Assembly (NCBI RefSeq): GCF_019249295.1
Contig: NZ_JAESDH010000005.1
Coordinates: 62,001 to 126,000, forward strand
Length of the DNA: 64,000 nt
Origin: Alteromonas antoniana
GTDB taxonomy: Bacteria; Pseudomonadota; Gammaproteobacteria; Enterobacterales; Alteromonadaceae
Direction of reading: 5' to 3'
The notes under the pieces were generated by a model, which searched no databases, was not told the DNA's origin, and worked only from the letters and a program-made list of their open reading frames with translations. Positions 18,657 to 28,337 of this stretch are shown here, piece after piece (the stretch's first letter is position 1; each line of letters starts with the position of its first letter). The position numbers and the translations under genes are program-made.

Positions 18657-19802
18657 TTACACGCTGGCTCGCAGCGCTTCTGCTTTATCGGTTTTTTCCC
18701 AAGGGAAAAGATCGCGTCCGAAATGTCCGTAAGCTGCGGTTGCGCGATAGATAGGACGTTCCAGATCCAGCATCTTAATTAAGCCATAAGGACGAAGATC
18801 AAAATGCTCACGCACAAGGGCAACCAGAGTGGCTTCGTCAACTTTGCCTGTCCCGAAGGTTTCGATGCTTATTGAGGTAGGCTGTGCGACGCCGATAGCG
18901 TAGGAAACCTGAATTTCACAGCGTTTAGCAAGACCTGCTGCCACGATATTTTTGGCAACATAGCGACCCGCGTAAGCCGCTGAACGGTCTACTTTTGATG
19001 GATCTTTTCCTGAGAACGCGCCACCACCGTGTCGCGCCATACCGCCATAAGTGTCAACAATGATCTTGCGGCCTGTCAGACCACAGTCTCCCATCGGGCC
19101 GCCAATAACAAAACGTCCGGTTGGGTTAATATGGAACTGGGTCTTATTATCCAGCCACTCTGCTGGCAACACCGGCTTGATGATTTCTTCCATCACAGCT
19201 TCGCGCACCTGCGCGGTACTAACGGTATCGCAGTGTTGCGTTGACAGAACCACGGCGTCAATGCCTACAGGCTTGTCGTTTTCGTACTTGAAGGTCACCT
19301 GACTTTTGGCATCAGGACGCAGCCAGTCTAATTTACCAGACTTACGGACTTCTGCCTGGCGCTGTACAAGACGGTGTGAATACGTGATTGGCGCAGGCAT
19401 CAGCACCTCGGTCTCATCTGATGCGTAACCAAACATTAAACCCTGGTCACCTGCCCCCTGTTCTTCGGGACTTTGTCTGTCGACGCCCTGATTAATGTCA
19501 GGTGACTGTTTGCCAATGGCATTCAACACGGCGCATGAATCAGCGTCAAAACCCATATCAGAATGGGTATAGCCAATATCTTTCACCGTTTGACGGGTAA
19601 GCTCTTCTATATCAACCCAGGCAGAGGTGGTAATTTCTCCACCAACCAGTACCATGCCGGTTTTTACATAGGTTTCACAGGCCACCCTAGCTGTTGGGTC
19701 CTGCTCTAAAATGGCATCAAGCACCGCATCAGAAATCTGATCTGCGATTTTATCCGGATGTCCTTCTGACACTGACTCGGACGTGAACAAATGCGTGGCC
19801 AT
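18657..19802 (-). CDS. metK: S-adenosylmethionine synthase MetK
   Basis: 381 residues; makes S-adenosylmethionine from methionine and ATP. Signatures: [44 protein letters not shown] and [20 protein letters not shown]. The frame is open 13 codons further, but ATG 19802 has CGGAGA upstream and gives the family's usual [18 protein letters not shown] start. It is divergent from tkt. A MetJ-type operator overlaps its promoter. Confidence 0.97.
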   Translation of the reverse strand: MATHLFTSESVSEGHPDKIADQISDAVLDAILEQDPTARVACETYVKTGMVLVGGEITTSAWVDIEELTRQTVKDIGYTHSDMGFDADSCAVLNAIGKQSPDINQGVDRQSPEEQGAGDQGLMFGYASDETEVLMPAPITYSHRLVQRQAEVRKSGKLDWLRPDAKSQVTFKYENDKPVGIDAVVLSTQHCDTVSTAQVREAVMEEIIKPVLPAEWLDNKTQFHINPTGRFVIGGPMGDCGLTGRKIIVDTYGGMARHGGGAFSGKDPSKVDRSAAYAGRYVAKNIVAAGLAKRCEIQVSYAIGVAQPTSISIETFGTGKVDEATLVALVREHFDLRPYGLIKMLDLERPIYRATAAYGHFGRDLFPWEKTDKAEALRASV

Positions 19803-19839
19803 AAAATCTCCGTGAGTGTTTTCACTAACTAAACGCGGC

Positions 19840-19867
19840 ATTGTACCGATTTAGCATTAAAATACCA
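19840..19867 (-). promoter_or_regulatory. Probable metK promoter
   Basis: On the minus strand a -10 TACAAT (19840-19845) is preceded at 17 bases by a weak -35 CTGGTA, which falls at the edge of the MetJ-like boxes, a geometry expected for repression. Confidence 0.55.
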
Positions 19868-19895
19868 GTCTTTACTTCTGGACGTCTAAAAGTCC
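19864..19895. promoter_or_regulatory. Candidate MetJ operator (four tandem met boxes)
   Basis: Four adjacent 8-mers: ACCAGTCT, TTACTTCT, GGACGTCT and AAAAGTCC. Against the met-box consensus AGACGTCT they match 5, 5, 7 and 5 of 8 positions. Tandem 8-bp boxes upstream of metK are the classic MetJ target. Confidence 0.65.
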
Positions 19896-20186
19896 ATTCG
19901 TTACGATTTGTTGACAGACCGGACCTGTGTAAATAGTCAAATTGCCAGTTAAGGGTTCAAAAATTCGTAGATCAATGATCAAGAGACCTTAACAGTAAAT
20001 CGGCAATAATTTTTAATTTCATAATCTGGCTGCCGGATTTGGTAAGTAAAATCCATTGAACTGAATGTGTCCATGAGTAAGAATACTCAAACACTCAGAT
20101 AAGCGGGCAGACAACGTCAGCGCAGTGTTCACGAATACGCGCGCAAAACGTCAGCTCGATCTTCGAAAAAACAATCAGGAGACCAC
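19896..20186 (+). other. Leader/promoter region of tkt operon
   Basis: A perfect -35 TTGACA at 19911-19916 faces tkt, with only a weak TAGTCA at the 17-base position. If used, the leader would be about 245 bases. No riboswitch or small gene recognised. Confidence 0.4.
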
Positions 20187-22178
20187 ATGCCTTCTCGCCG
20201 TGAACTCGCCAACGCCATTCGCGCGTTAAGTATGGATGCCGTACAACAAGCCAAGTCAGGACACCCTGGCGCACCTATGGGAATGGCCGACATTGCTCAG
20301 GTATTGTGGGGTGATTTTCTTTCACACAATCCGAACAATCCGGATTGGGCAAACCGCGACCGCTTTGTGTTATCAAACGGTCATGGCTCGATGCTACTGT
20401 ATTCTCTGCTTCATCTGTCGGGCTATGACCTGCCAATTGAAGAGCTGAAGCAGTTCCGCCAGTTGCACTCGAAAACGCCGGGACACCCGGAGTATGGTTA
20501 TGCGCCTGGCGTAGAAACCACAACAGGTCCACTGGGGCAGGGAATTAGCAACGCGGTCGGTATGGCGCTGGCGGAAAAGGTGCTGGCGGCCCAATTTAAC
20601 CGTGATGGTCATGACATCGTTGATCATTACACCTATGCCTTTTTAGGTGATGGATGCCTGATGGAAGGCATCTCACATGAAACCTGTTCACTGGCCGGCA
20701 CGTTAGGTCTGGGTAAACTGATCGCGTTCTGGGATGACAATGGCATCTCTATTGATGGCGAAGTGGAAGGCTGGTTTACCGATAATACGCCAGAGCGTTT
20801 CCGCGCTTACGGCTGGCAGGTAATTGAAGATATTGATGGCCACGATGCCGAGCAGGTAGCGACAGCAATTAATACTGCGCGTGAAAATACCTCGCAGCCT
20901 ACGCTGATTTGCGCGCGTACGGTAATTGGATTTGGTGCGCCGAATAAGCAGGGCACCGAGTCATGCCACGGTGCACCATTAGGTGACGATGAAATTGCCA
21001 GTACCCGTGAGGCGCTTAACTGGCCACATCCTGCTTTTGAAGTACCAGAAGATATTTATTCAGGCTGGAGCGCAAAAGACGCAGGTCAGAAAGCGGAAAG
21101 TGAGTGGAATGCAAAGTTTGACGCTTATGCAAAGGCGTATCCTGAACTTGCCGCAGAATTCAAACGTCGCGTCGCGGGTGAACTGCCCGACACTTTCGTG
21201 GCGGATGCAGATAAGATCATCGCTGATCTTCAGGCCAATCCTGACAATATTGCGTCACGTAAAGCGTCGCAAAATGCGTTGAATGCGTTCGGACCACTGC
21301 TACCTGAGCTACTGGGTGGCTCTGCCGACCTAGCAGGTTCAAATCTGACAATCTGGTCAGGCAGTAAAGGGGTAGAGAAAGACGACGCCTCAGGCAACTA
21401 TGTTTATTACGGTGTACGTGAATTTGGTATGTCGGCAATGATGAACGGCATTACGTTGCACGGCGGTTTTAAAGCCTATGGCGCCACGTTCCTGATGTTT
21501 ATGGAATATGCACGTAATGCGGTTCGCATGGCAGCACTGATGAAACAGCCCGTGATTTTTGTTTACACCCACGATTCCATTGGATTGGGTGAAGATGGCC
21601 CGACCCACCAACCGGTTGAGCAAGTTGTCGCGCTGCGTGCCACCCCGAACCTGGATAACTGGCGTCCGTGTGATCAGGTCGAATCTGCTGTATCTTGGAA
21701 ATCGGCTATTCTGCGCAACGATGGCCCGACGACACTGATCTTTACCCGTCAGGGCATGCCACAACAGTCGCGAACGCCTGAACAGGTGGCGGCGATTGAG
21801 AAGGGTGGCTATACGCTGATTGATTGCGATGGCAAACCGGAACTGATTCTGATTGGTACCGGCTCTGAAGTGCAGTTGGCGGTAGAAGCAGCAGAAAAGT
21901 TAACAGCCCAAGGCAAGCAGGTTCGCGTGGTTTCAATGCCGTGTACTGATGTATTTGATCGTCAGGATGCAGACTACAAAGAAAGCGTGCTACCTTCAGA
22001 CGTTACTAAACGTGTTGCGGTGGAAGCCTTATCGAAAGACAGCTGGCACAAATACGTTGGCTTTAACGGTGCTATCGTAGGTATGGACACTTTTGGTGAA
22101 TCAGCCCCTGCGGGAGACCTGTTTAAACATTTCAACATTACTACTGAGGCGGTAGTTGAGGCTGCACTCTCACTGTAA
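20187..22178 (+). CDS. tkt: Transketolase
   Basis: 663 residues, full length. Transfers two-carbon ketol units between sugar phosphates in the pentose phosphate pathway using thiamine diphosphate. Visible: [17 protein letters not shown] near the N-terminus, the ThDP motif [12 protein letters not shown]...[10 protein letters not shown], and the second-domain motif [11 protein letters not shown]...[18 protein letters not shown] lies before the ATG. It is first of the tkt-epd-pgk-fba operon, which couples erythrose-4-phosphate supply to lower glycolysis. Confidence 0.97.
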   Translation: MPSRRELANAIRALSMDAVQQAKSGHPGAPMGMADIAQVLWGDFLSHNPNNPDWANRDRFVLSNGHGSMLLYSLLHLSGYDLPIEELKQFRQLHSKTPGHPEYGYAPGVETTTGPLGQGISNAVGMALAEKVLAAQFNRDGHDIVDHYTYAFLGDGCLMEGISHETCSLAGTLGLGKLIAFWDDNGISIDGEVEGWFTDNTPERFRAYGWQVIEDIDGHDAEQVATAINTARENTSQPTLICARTVIGFGAPNKQGTESCHGAPLGDDEIASTREALNWPHPAFEVPEDIYSGWSAKDAGQKAESEWNAKFDAYAKAYPELAAEFKRRVAGELPDTFVADADKIIADLQANPDNIASRKASQNALNAFGPLLPELLGGSADLAGSNLTIWSGSKGVEKDDASGNYVYYGVREFGMSAMMNGITLHGGFKAYGATFLMFMEYARNAVRMAALMKQPVIFVYTHDSIGLGEDGPTHQPVEQVVALRATPNLDNWRPCDQVESAVSWKSAILRNDGPTTLIFTRQGMPQQSRTPEQVAAIEKGGYTLIDCDGKPELILIGTGSEVQLAVEAAEKLTAQGKQVRVVSMPCTDVFDRQDADYKESVLPSDVTKRVAVEALSKDSWHKYVGFNGAIVGMDTFGESAPAGDLFKHFNITTEAVVEAALSL

Positions 22179-22202
22179 CCCAATCAGGCAACAGGCGGTA
22201 AT

Positions 22203-23228
22203 ATGTTAAGAGTTGCCATAAATGGATTTGGTCGTATTGGACGCAACGTGTTGCGCGCGCTGTTTGAAAGCGGGCGCAATCGACTTATCGAAGTGGTTGC
22301 AATCAATGATGTCGCCAAACCCGAAGGCATCGCACATCTGCTAAAGTACGACACCGCCCACGGGCGGTTTGCTTTTGATGTGCATCTTGAAAATGAAAAT
22401 CTGATAGTTGCCGGTAATGCCATCCGCTTACTGGCACAACCTGATATCGACTTATTGCCCTGGCGTGAGCTGGGCATCGATTTGGTGCTGGAGTGCACCG
22501 GTGTGTTCGATGACAGGGCTTCCGGACAGGCCCATCTTGACGCCGGCGCGCAACGTGTACTCTTTTCCTCGCCGGGCACACCGGATTTAGATAATACGAT
22601 TATCTTCGGCAGCAACGAAGAAACGCTGACGCCGGAGCAGAGACTTGTCTCTAACGGCTCCTGTACAACCAATTGTATTGTACCGGTCATTCAGGCCTTA
22701 GATGATGCGTTTGAGGTAATAAGCGGCACCATTACCACCATTCATTCGTCGATGCATGACCAGCAGGTCATTGATGCCTATCATGACGATCTTCGCCGTA
22801 CCCGGGCTGCCAGTCAGTCAATTATTCCGGTAGATACCAGGCTGGCCCGCGGTATCGAACGGATCCTGCCTAAGTTTGCTGGCAAATTTGAAGCGATTGC
22901 GGTGCGTGTGCCCACGATCAACGTTACGGCGATGGATTTGAGCGTTACCACAACACGCGAAGTCACGATTGCAGAGGTCAACGAAGCACTGGCAAAAGTG
23001 AAACATGGCCGTCTGGCAGGCATACTGGATTATACTGAAGAGCCGCTGGTTTCGGTTGATTTTAATCATGATCCGCATTCGTGCATTGTAGACGGAACCC
23101 AAACCCGCGTGAGTCACAAACATCTGGTAAAAACGCTTGTGTGGTGTGATAACGAATGGGGCTTCGCAAATCGAATGATAGATACTGCGCTGGCAATGCA
23201 TCGTGTCAGCCAAACCGATTCAATATAA
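22203..23228 (+). CDS. epd: Erythrose-4-phosphate dehydrogenase
   Basis: 341 residues of the GAPDH superfamily: NAD-binding start [18 protein letters not shown], catalytic NGSCTTNC (nucleophile Cys) and the downstream [16 protein letters not shown], which is the Epd form rather than GapA's TTVHATTATQK. Oxidises erythrose-4-phosphate to 4-phosphoerythronate for pyridoxal phosphate synthesis. It starts 24 bases after tkt with an AGGCGG site and precedes pgk, the conserved epd-pgk-fba order. Confidence 0.93.
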   Translation: MLRVAINGFGRIGRNVLRALFESGRNRLIEVVAINDVAKPEGIAHLLKYDTAHGRFAFDVHLENENLIVAGNAIRLLAQPDIDLLPWRELGIDLVLECTGVFDDRASGQAHLDAGAQRVLFSSPGTPDLDNTIIFGSNEETLTPEQRLVSNGSCTTNCIVPVIQALDDAFEVISGTITTIHSSMHDQQVIDAYHDDLRRTRAASQSIIPVDTRLARGIERILPKFAGKFEAIAVRVPTINVTAMDLSVTTTREVTIAEVNEALAKVKHGRLAGILDYTEEPLVSVDFNHDPHSCIVDGTQTRVSHKHLVKTLVWCDNEWGFANRMIDTALAMHRVSQTDSI

Positions 23229-23246
23229 ACAGATAAGGGAAATTCT

Positions 23247-24422
23247 ATGGCTATTCCAACTATGCAGGACGTTTCACTATCTGGTCAGCGCGTGCTGATC
23301 AGACAGGATCTGAACGTGCCGGTAAAAAACGGTAAAGTGACGTCTGATGCCCGTATTAAAGCGTCTATTCCAACCATTAAAGCGGCGCTGGAAGGCGGTG
23401 CCGCCGTTATGGTGATGTCACACCTAGGTCGCCCGACGGAAGGCGAACCAGAGGATGAGTTTTCGCTGCAGCCGGTCGTAGATTACCTTAATGACGCGCT
23501 GGACGCCCCCGTTTCTCTGGTAAAAGAGTATCTGGACGGCGTAAATGCCAACGCCGGAGAAGTGTTGGTACTGGAAAATGTTCGCTTCAATAAGGGCGAA
23601 AAGAAAGACGACGAAACCTTATCAAAACAGTACGCGTCGCTCTGCGATATCTTTGTGATGGACGCGTTTGGTACAGCCCACCGCGCACAGGCCTCTACTC
23701 ATGGCGTGGCAAAATTTGCACCGAAAGCCGTAGCCGGACCATTGCTGGCAGCGGAACTGGATGCCTTAGGCAAAGCCCTGGATAACCCGGCACGTCCTAT
23801 GGTGGCGATTGTTGGCGGCTCTAAAGTCTCAACCAAGCTGACAGTGCTGAAGTCACTGGCAGAAAAAGTGGACCAATTGATTGTGGGCGGCGGGATTGCC
23901 AATACCTTTATTGCCGCCCAAGGGCACAACGTGGGCAAGTCACTGGTGGAAATGGACCTGGTTGACGAAGCGAAACGCTTGATGAAACAAGCCCAGGACA
24001 ACGGCGGCGATATTCCGGTTCCTACCGATGTGGTGGTTGGAGAAGCCTTTGATGAGAACACGCCGGCAACGCTGAAAGCGGTAAGCGACGTGACTGACGG
24101 CGATATGATTTTTGACATCGGCCCGGATTCTTCAGCAGCGCTGGAAACCATTTTGAAAAATGCCGGAACGATTGTGTGGAATGGCCCGGTGGGCGTATTT
24201 GAGTTTGAGCAGTTTAGTGCCGGCACCAAATCGCTGTCACAGGCGATTGCAGAAAGTGACGCCTTTTCGATTGCGGGTGGCGGCGATACACTTGCGGCAG
24301 TAGATAAATATGAAATCGCTGATAAGATATCGTATATCTCTACCGGTGGTGGTGCCTTTCTGGAGTTTTTAGAAGGTAAAACGCTGCCGGCAGTTGCGGT
24401 ACTGGAAGAAAAAAATAAATAA
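23247..24422 (+). CDS. pgk: Phosphoglycerate kinase
   Basis: 391 residues. Converts 1,3-bisphosphoglycerate and ADP to 3-phosphoglycerate and ATP. Seen: [25 protein letters not shown], the [12 protein letters not shown] loop, [13 protein letters not shown] and the nucleotide-binding C-terminal [12 protein letters not shown] and [14 protein letters not shown]. It lies 18 bases after epd with an AAGGGAAA site. Confidence 0.97.
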   Translation: MAIPTMQDVSLSGQRVLIRQDLNVPVKNGKVTSDARIKASIPTIKAALEGGAAVMVMSHLGRPTEGEPEDEFSLQPVVDYLNDALDAPVSLVKEYLDGVNANAGEVLVLENVRFNKGEKKDDETLSKQYASLCDIFVMDAFGTAHRAQASTHGVAKFAPKAVAGPLLAAELDALGKALDNPARPMVAIVGGSKVSTKLTVLKSLAEKVDQLIVGGGIANTFIAAQGHNVGKSLVEMDLVDEAKRLMKQAQDNGGDIPVPTDVVVGEAFDENTPATLKAVSDVTDGDMIFDIGPDSSAALETILKNAGTIVWNGPVGVFEFEQFSAGTKSLSQAIAESDAFSIAGGGDTLAAVDKYEIADKISYISTGGGAFLEFLEGKTLPAVAVLEEKNK

Positions 24423-24451
24423 AACCAGTCCGTTTGGCGAGAGCCACAAAT

Positions 24452-24480
24452 CGCTGGCGAGACAGTGACGTGCGCCAGCG
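24452..24480 (+). repeat. Hairpin between pgk and fba
   Basis: Perfect 8-bp stem CGCTGGCG (24452-24459) / CGCCAGCG (24473-24480), 13-base loop, no T run. It probably sets mRNA stability or partial attenuation rather than full termination. Confidence 0.55.
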
Positions 24481-24534
24481 AAAAACTAACCCTACACCTG
24501 CCTGCGGGCAGAAAATACAAAAGGAGTGTTGCTA

Positions 24535-25434
24535 ATGGCATCACAAGCTCAGCAAGCTATGCTGGATAAGGTTAAAACCCAGACCGGTTTTATTGCAGCC
24601 CTTGACCAAAGTGGCGGTAGCACGCCAAAAGCATTGAAACTTTACGGTGTTGACGAGTCCGCGTACAACAACGATGACGAAATGTTTGAAATGGTTCACC
24701 AGATGCGTACGCGTATCATTACTAGCAACGCTTTTAGTGGCGAACGCGTGCTTGGCGCGATTTTGTTCGAAAACACGCTGGATCGTGATATTGAAGGTAT
24801 GTCATCTGCGCACTACTTGTGGCAGAAAAAGCGCGTTGTTCCATTCCTGAAAGTGGATAAGGGACTGGCTGATGAGGAGAACGGCGTACAGGTTATGAAG
24901 CCTATGCCCGGATTGGCTGCGCTCTTGGCTAAAGCCGTGGCGCAGGACGTGTTTGGCACAAAAATGCGCTCTGTCGTAAAGCTGGCAAATCATGAAGGGA
25001 TCAAGGCGGTTGTCGAGCAGCAATTTGAAGTCGGCAAGGAAATCCTGGCGGCAGGGCTGGTACCCATCATTGAGCCTGAGGTGGATATCAACAGTCCTGA
25101 GAAAGCCGAAGCAGAAGCACTGCTGAAGCTGGAAATGCTTGCGCAGCTGAATATGCTGGAAGAAGGTCAGGAAGTGATGCTGAAGCTGACTCTGCCAACG
25201 CAAAGCAACTTCTATAAAGAATTAGTTGATCACCCGCGCGTATTGAAAGTGGTTGCACTTTCCGGCGGTTACAGCCGAGATGATGCTAACGCAAAACTGG
25301 CTGAAAACCAGGGCATGATTGCCAGCTTCTCACGTGCACTGACTGAAGGTATTTCGGTTCAGCAATCAGAAGAAGAGTTCGAAGCCACGCTGGATAACGC
25401 TATCGAAAGCATTTACCAGGCGTCAAAGGCGTAG
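24535..25434 (+). CDS. Fructose-bisphosphate aldolase, class I
   Basis: 299 residues from ATG 24535, preceded by AAGGAG at 24521-24526 (an ATG at 24526 overlaps the ribosome site and is rejected). Conserved stretches: [49 protein letters not shown], and VMLKLTLP, which likely holds the Schiff-base lysine. This is the bacterial class I (Fda-type, metal-independent) family, not the zinc-dependent class II enzyme found at this operon position in E. coli. Cleaves fructose-1,6-bisphosphate. Confidence 0.93.
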   Translation: MASQAQQAMLDKVKTQTGFIAALDQSGGSTPKALKLYGVDESAYNNDDEMFEMVHQMRTRIITSNAFSGERVLGAILFENTLDRDIEGMSSAHYLWQKKRVVPFLKVDKGLADEENGVQVMKPMPGLAALLAKAVAQDVFGTKMRSVVKLANHEGIKAVVEQQFEVGKEILAAGLVPIIEPEVDINSPEKAEAEALLKLEMLAQLNMLEEGQEVMLKLTLPTQSNFYKELVDHPRVLKVVALSGGYSRDDANAKLAENQGMIASFSRALTEGISVQQSEEEFEATLDNAIESIYQASKA

Positions 25435-25447
25435 ACTACACCGCTTG

Positions 25448-25502
25448 GCCTGTCGGAAGGGGGATGCGGTTCGCGCCTCTTTTCCGGCAGGCTAAGCTAC
25501 TT
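25448..25502 (+). repeat. Inverted repeat downstream of the aldolase gene
   Basis: GCCTGTCGGAA (25448-25458) can pair with TTCCGGCAGGC (25492-25502) allowing one G-U pair; 33-base loop, no T run. Possible end-of-operon structure. Confidence 0.4.
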
Positions 25503-26135
25503 CTGCCTGGCTCAGGCACATGCTGGTTCGCGGAATTAATACATCACATACCCGTTTTTTATTTTTCTAATTAAGCAACTGCCTGTTTCTCGCTTCCTTC
25601 CCTCAGTTTCAGCTTTTTATACGTTTGGGTTTTTCCAATTTCAGCTGATGCAGCCACACTACACGTATAGGAATTCGCGAATCGAAACAGAAGTTTCACG
25701 CGGTGAAAGTACTGGAATCATTACGGATTGGCAGTAAAACAGCGTAACTTTTCTGGTGAAAGAGAATGCTATTTCACATCTCTTCACTCTTCTAACTTCT
25801 CTCTTTTTACTACATTTTGACGCTTTTCAATGCAATTTCTCAGATCTTTAAGTCGTACTGCGTTCACATCGAAAGATATTTTACCATTCGGTCAAGTCTC
25901 ATTAACTATTTTTTCTGTACTGGCAGGGAGTTAGGCAGATTCTGGCTTAAGGCAATTGATCCGACCAGTTGGCTACCTTATAATTCGCGCAAATTTTCAG
26001 CCCGGAATGGACGTGGGCAGAGTGTAGTAGCCACGTCGGTATATCGATGTTGCGGCGGGGATCTAGCTGTATGCTGTGTTGACTCCCCGTAAACCGTATA
26101 TCAGGTAAATCATTTTGGGTATTGAAGAAATCGTT
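25503..26135. other. Long intergenic region before the diguanylate cyclase gene
   Basis: About 630 bases without a supportable gene. It holds the promoter at 25956-25984 and a 15-bp palindrome TTTCACGCGGTGAAA at 25694-25708. Further GTGAAA/TTTCAC half-sites occur at 25756-25776. An open frame at 25817-26092 lacks any ribosome site or family features and spans the promoter, so it is not called. Confidence 0.5.
25956..25984 (+). promoter_or_regulatory. sigma70-type promoter for the diguanylate cyclase gene
   Basis: TTGATC (25956-25961), 17-base spacer, TATAAT (25979-25984). The start of transcription would be about 25991, giving a leader of about 145 bases. Confidence 0.75.
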
Positions 26136-27275
26136 ATGTTTCAAGGAGGGCTATTAACCCTCGTTGCGCTAATCGGCATTGCGTTTACTTTTGCGTTGCC
26201 TAAGCCAAAACATAAACATAAATCAAAAGCGGCGCATTATGCCCGCCTGTTTCTGGTGTTCACCACACTCGCACAAATCGCGCTGTCACTTCGCCATGTC
26301 GGTTATCGCGAGGTGTATATTCTGTGCTACAACCTTTTCCTGCTTTTAAGCGCCTGGCTGGTTTTTATCAGTGTCGCCAAACGTTATGGTCACGCAATAA
26401 GAGGGCGCTATCGCTACGCGATTGCAGGTCACCTTCTTGTAGTAGAGTTGCTTACCATGCATTTTTACTGGAATCAGAACAGCGTGGTGATGCGCGATGC
26501 GCTCATGTTGTTTAATTGTGCGATCCCGCTGCTGATGACGCTTTCCCGTATCAGACACTACTTAAGCCGGGAGTCGGTAGGCAACTGGGTACTGATGTTC
26601 TCGCTGGTGGTGGCGCTATTTATCACCCTGATTGGCGGCCCACTTTATTTGTTTGTCTTTGTCGGCAGTTCTGAACAACAAACGATGGTGGGATTGATTT
26701 CTATCATCTCGCTGCAAATGCTGTTTTTACTCGGATTTGCCGTCAGTATTATGTACTCATTGCTGGAACGACTGCGTTTGCGGGTGTTTACCGATGCGCT
26801 GACCGGCGCAAAAAACCGCCACTTTTACTATGAAATGGCACCTAAACTCTGTGCATTTGCAGAGCGTCAGCAGCAAAACCTGTCCGTTGTGGTTTGTGAT
26901 ATTGATCACTTCAAGTCGATTAATGATCGCTTTGGTCATTTGGCCGGTGACTACGCGTTAAAGCATTTCGCACGGGTTATTCAGTCGATGTTACGTAAAG
27001 AAGACACCCTTATCCGCATGGGTGGTGAAGAGTTCTTAATCCTCTCTGTACAAAGTGATGTTGCTGAAGCCAGCCAGCTGGCAGAGAGGCTTCGCTCTGA
27101 AGTGAACGCTTACGAAGTGCGCTTCCAGAGTCACCGCTTCCGTTTGACTGCCTCGTTTGGCGTTGTAGAGATTAAACAGAATAGCGACTTGTTTGATAGT
27201 GTAAAAGAGGCAGACGCAGCGTTGTATGAAGCCAAGCATACAGGCAGAAACCAGGTTGTTGCGGTCGGATTCTGA
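26136..27275 (+). CDS. Membrane-bound diguanylate cyclase (GGDEF)
   Basis: 379 residues from ATG 26136. Six or seven membrane helices fill the first ~210 residues, followed by a complete GGDEF domain: DALTGAKNRHF, VVVCDIDHFKSINDRFGH and the active-site GGEEF. An RXXD inhibitory site (RKED) sits five residues before GGEEF, so product inhibition is expected. Makes cyclic di-GMP from two GTP. Exopolysaccharide synthesis in this window is a natural downstream process, but no direct link is shown. A TTG at 26115 with AGGT upstream would add seven residues. Confidence 0.9.
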   Translation: MFQGGLLTLVALIGIAFTFALPKPKHKHKSKAAHYARLFLVFTTLAQIALSLRHVGYREVYILCYNLFLLLSAWLVFISVAKRYGHAIRGRYRYAIAGHLLVVELLTMHFYWNQNSVVMRDALMLFNCAIPLLMTLSRIRHYLSRESVGNWVLMFSLVVALFITLIGGPLYLFVFVGSSEQQTMVGLISIISLQMLFLLGFAVSIMYSLLERLRLRVFTDALTGAKNRHFYYEMAPKLCAFAERQQQNLSVVVCDIDHFKSINDRFGHLAGDYALKHFARVIQSMLRKEDTLIRMGGEEFLILSVQSDVAEASQLAERLRSEVNAYEVRFQSHRFRLTASFGVVEIKQNSDLFDSVKEADAALYEAKHTGRNQVVAVGF

Positions 27276-27376
27276 TTTACACTATCTGCAAAGGATAGCG
27301 AACCTCACAAAAGTAACAGGCGTAATCTATCAGGCAAACGAAGAGACAGTGTCTCTTCGCCCTTACTTTTAATAAG

Positions 27377-28030
27377 CTATTCGCGACATCTGCGCAACCA
27401 TATCGCGCAAAGTGCCAGCGTGAGCATTCCAAGCGTAGCCGGTGTGCTCACCGAGGAGTAACGAATAACAGCGCCATCGTCGATAAAATCAAACGTACCG
27501 GCAATAAACGGAGTGTTGTTAGCGTCAAAGCTGTAAACAGTAATGCCATTTAATCCGACTACATCTGCAAACGTGTGAGTCGTATTGATGCTTTCAGCGG
27601 AAAAGGTTCCCCAAATAAGGCCGTCAGTACGGTCTGCAGCCCAGTTATACAACACGGTATCGCCCAGCGTTGTTTCACCGGGATCATCTCTGAACATCAT
27701 GACTCCTGCTCCTGTTGCAGAGAATGTTAACGAGCCTGCGGTGCCGGTATTGGCATCGAAACGATCACTGAAAATGCTGTAGATGGCGAACTGATTGTTG
27801 AACTCAGCAATAAAGGTGATCATCTCATTTGCGATTTCCCAGCCGGTGTTAGCACTGAACTGGCTATTGCTATACAAATTATTAAATGATGATGCACTGA
27901 TTTCGTTAATGTTGACAGCATCTACATTGAGTGACGTGCCGTTAACGGTGATTAATGCTGCCTGACTGCTGAAGGCGACACTTGCTGCAAGCGCAATAGC
28001 GCCTGCTAAACGCGACAAAACTCGTATCAT
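27377..28030 (-). CDS. Secreted protein with variant PEP-CTERM tail
   Basis: 217 residues: signal peptide (cleavage near SSQAA), a beta-rich domain and a C-terminus VSTPATLGMLTLALCAIWLRRCRE. The layout is that of PEP-CTERM (motif, hydrophobic helix, arginine-rich end), but the PEP core reads STP, a variant form. It is likely exported and possibly processed by the same exosortase as the protein at 11516-12229. AAGGAA lies 8 bases before the ATG. Biological role unknown. Confidence 0.8.
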   Translation of the reverse strand: MIRVLSRLAGAIALAASVAFSSQAALITVNGTSLNVDAVNINEISASSFNNLYSNSQFSANTGWEIANEMITFIAEFNNQFAIYSIFSDRFDANTGTAGSLTFSATGAGVMMFRDDPGETTLGDTVLYNWAADRTDGLIWGTFSAESINTTHTFADVVGLNGITVYSFDANNTPFIAGTFDFIDDGAVIRYSSVSTPATLGMLTLALCAIWLRRCRE

Positions 28031-28337
28031 ATTGATAGTTCCTTGTTTGAAAAGTCTTGAGGCGTGTCCTGAACGGAAACCTTATTCAAGAAATGCGCCT
28101 GTTGTGCAAAATTTAAGCAATTCAGGGCGTTGAAGGAATCGTGCTGGCGAAGCAGGAGAGACGTGTAAAGTTATTCGACACAGCAATACAACAAAAGCCG
28201 GTAAGGGCACGGTGCTGTTTTCCTGCTACGTATTGTGGTGATACTTTGCGCAGACTGCAGACTGCAGACTGCAGACCGCAGAAGCACGGTAACAAAGGCT
28301 TACCGCTGGCATCTTCCCAAGCAATATTTACCCGTGT
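28031..28337. other. Intergenic region with a heptanucleotide repeat
   Basis: 307 bases between the secreted-protein gene and the end of ppx. Apart from the tandem repeat at 28251-28282, nothing recognisable. A 78-codon + strand frame here overlaps ppx and has no family features. Confidence 0.45.
28251..28282. repeat. Tandem heptamer repeat (CAGACTG)n
   Basis: Three perfect copies of CAGACTG (28251-28271), a fourth with one change (CAGACCG) and a partial fifth. It lies 56-87 bases beyond the ppx stop. Confidence 0.85.

Noticed and set aside
23699-24544. 281-codon open frame antisense to pgk
   Set aside because: Ser/Thr/Ala-rich shadow of the strongly conserved pgk; no domain or ribosome site.
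25817-26092. 91-codon open frame on the + strand
   Set aside because: It spans the strong promoter at 25956-25984, has no ribosome site and no recognisable domain.
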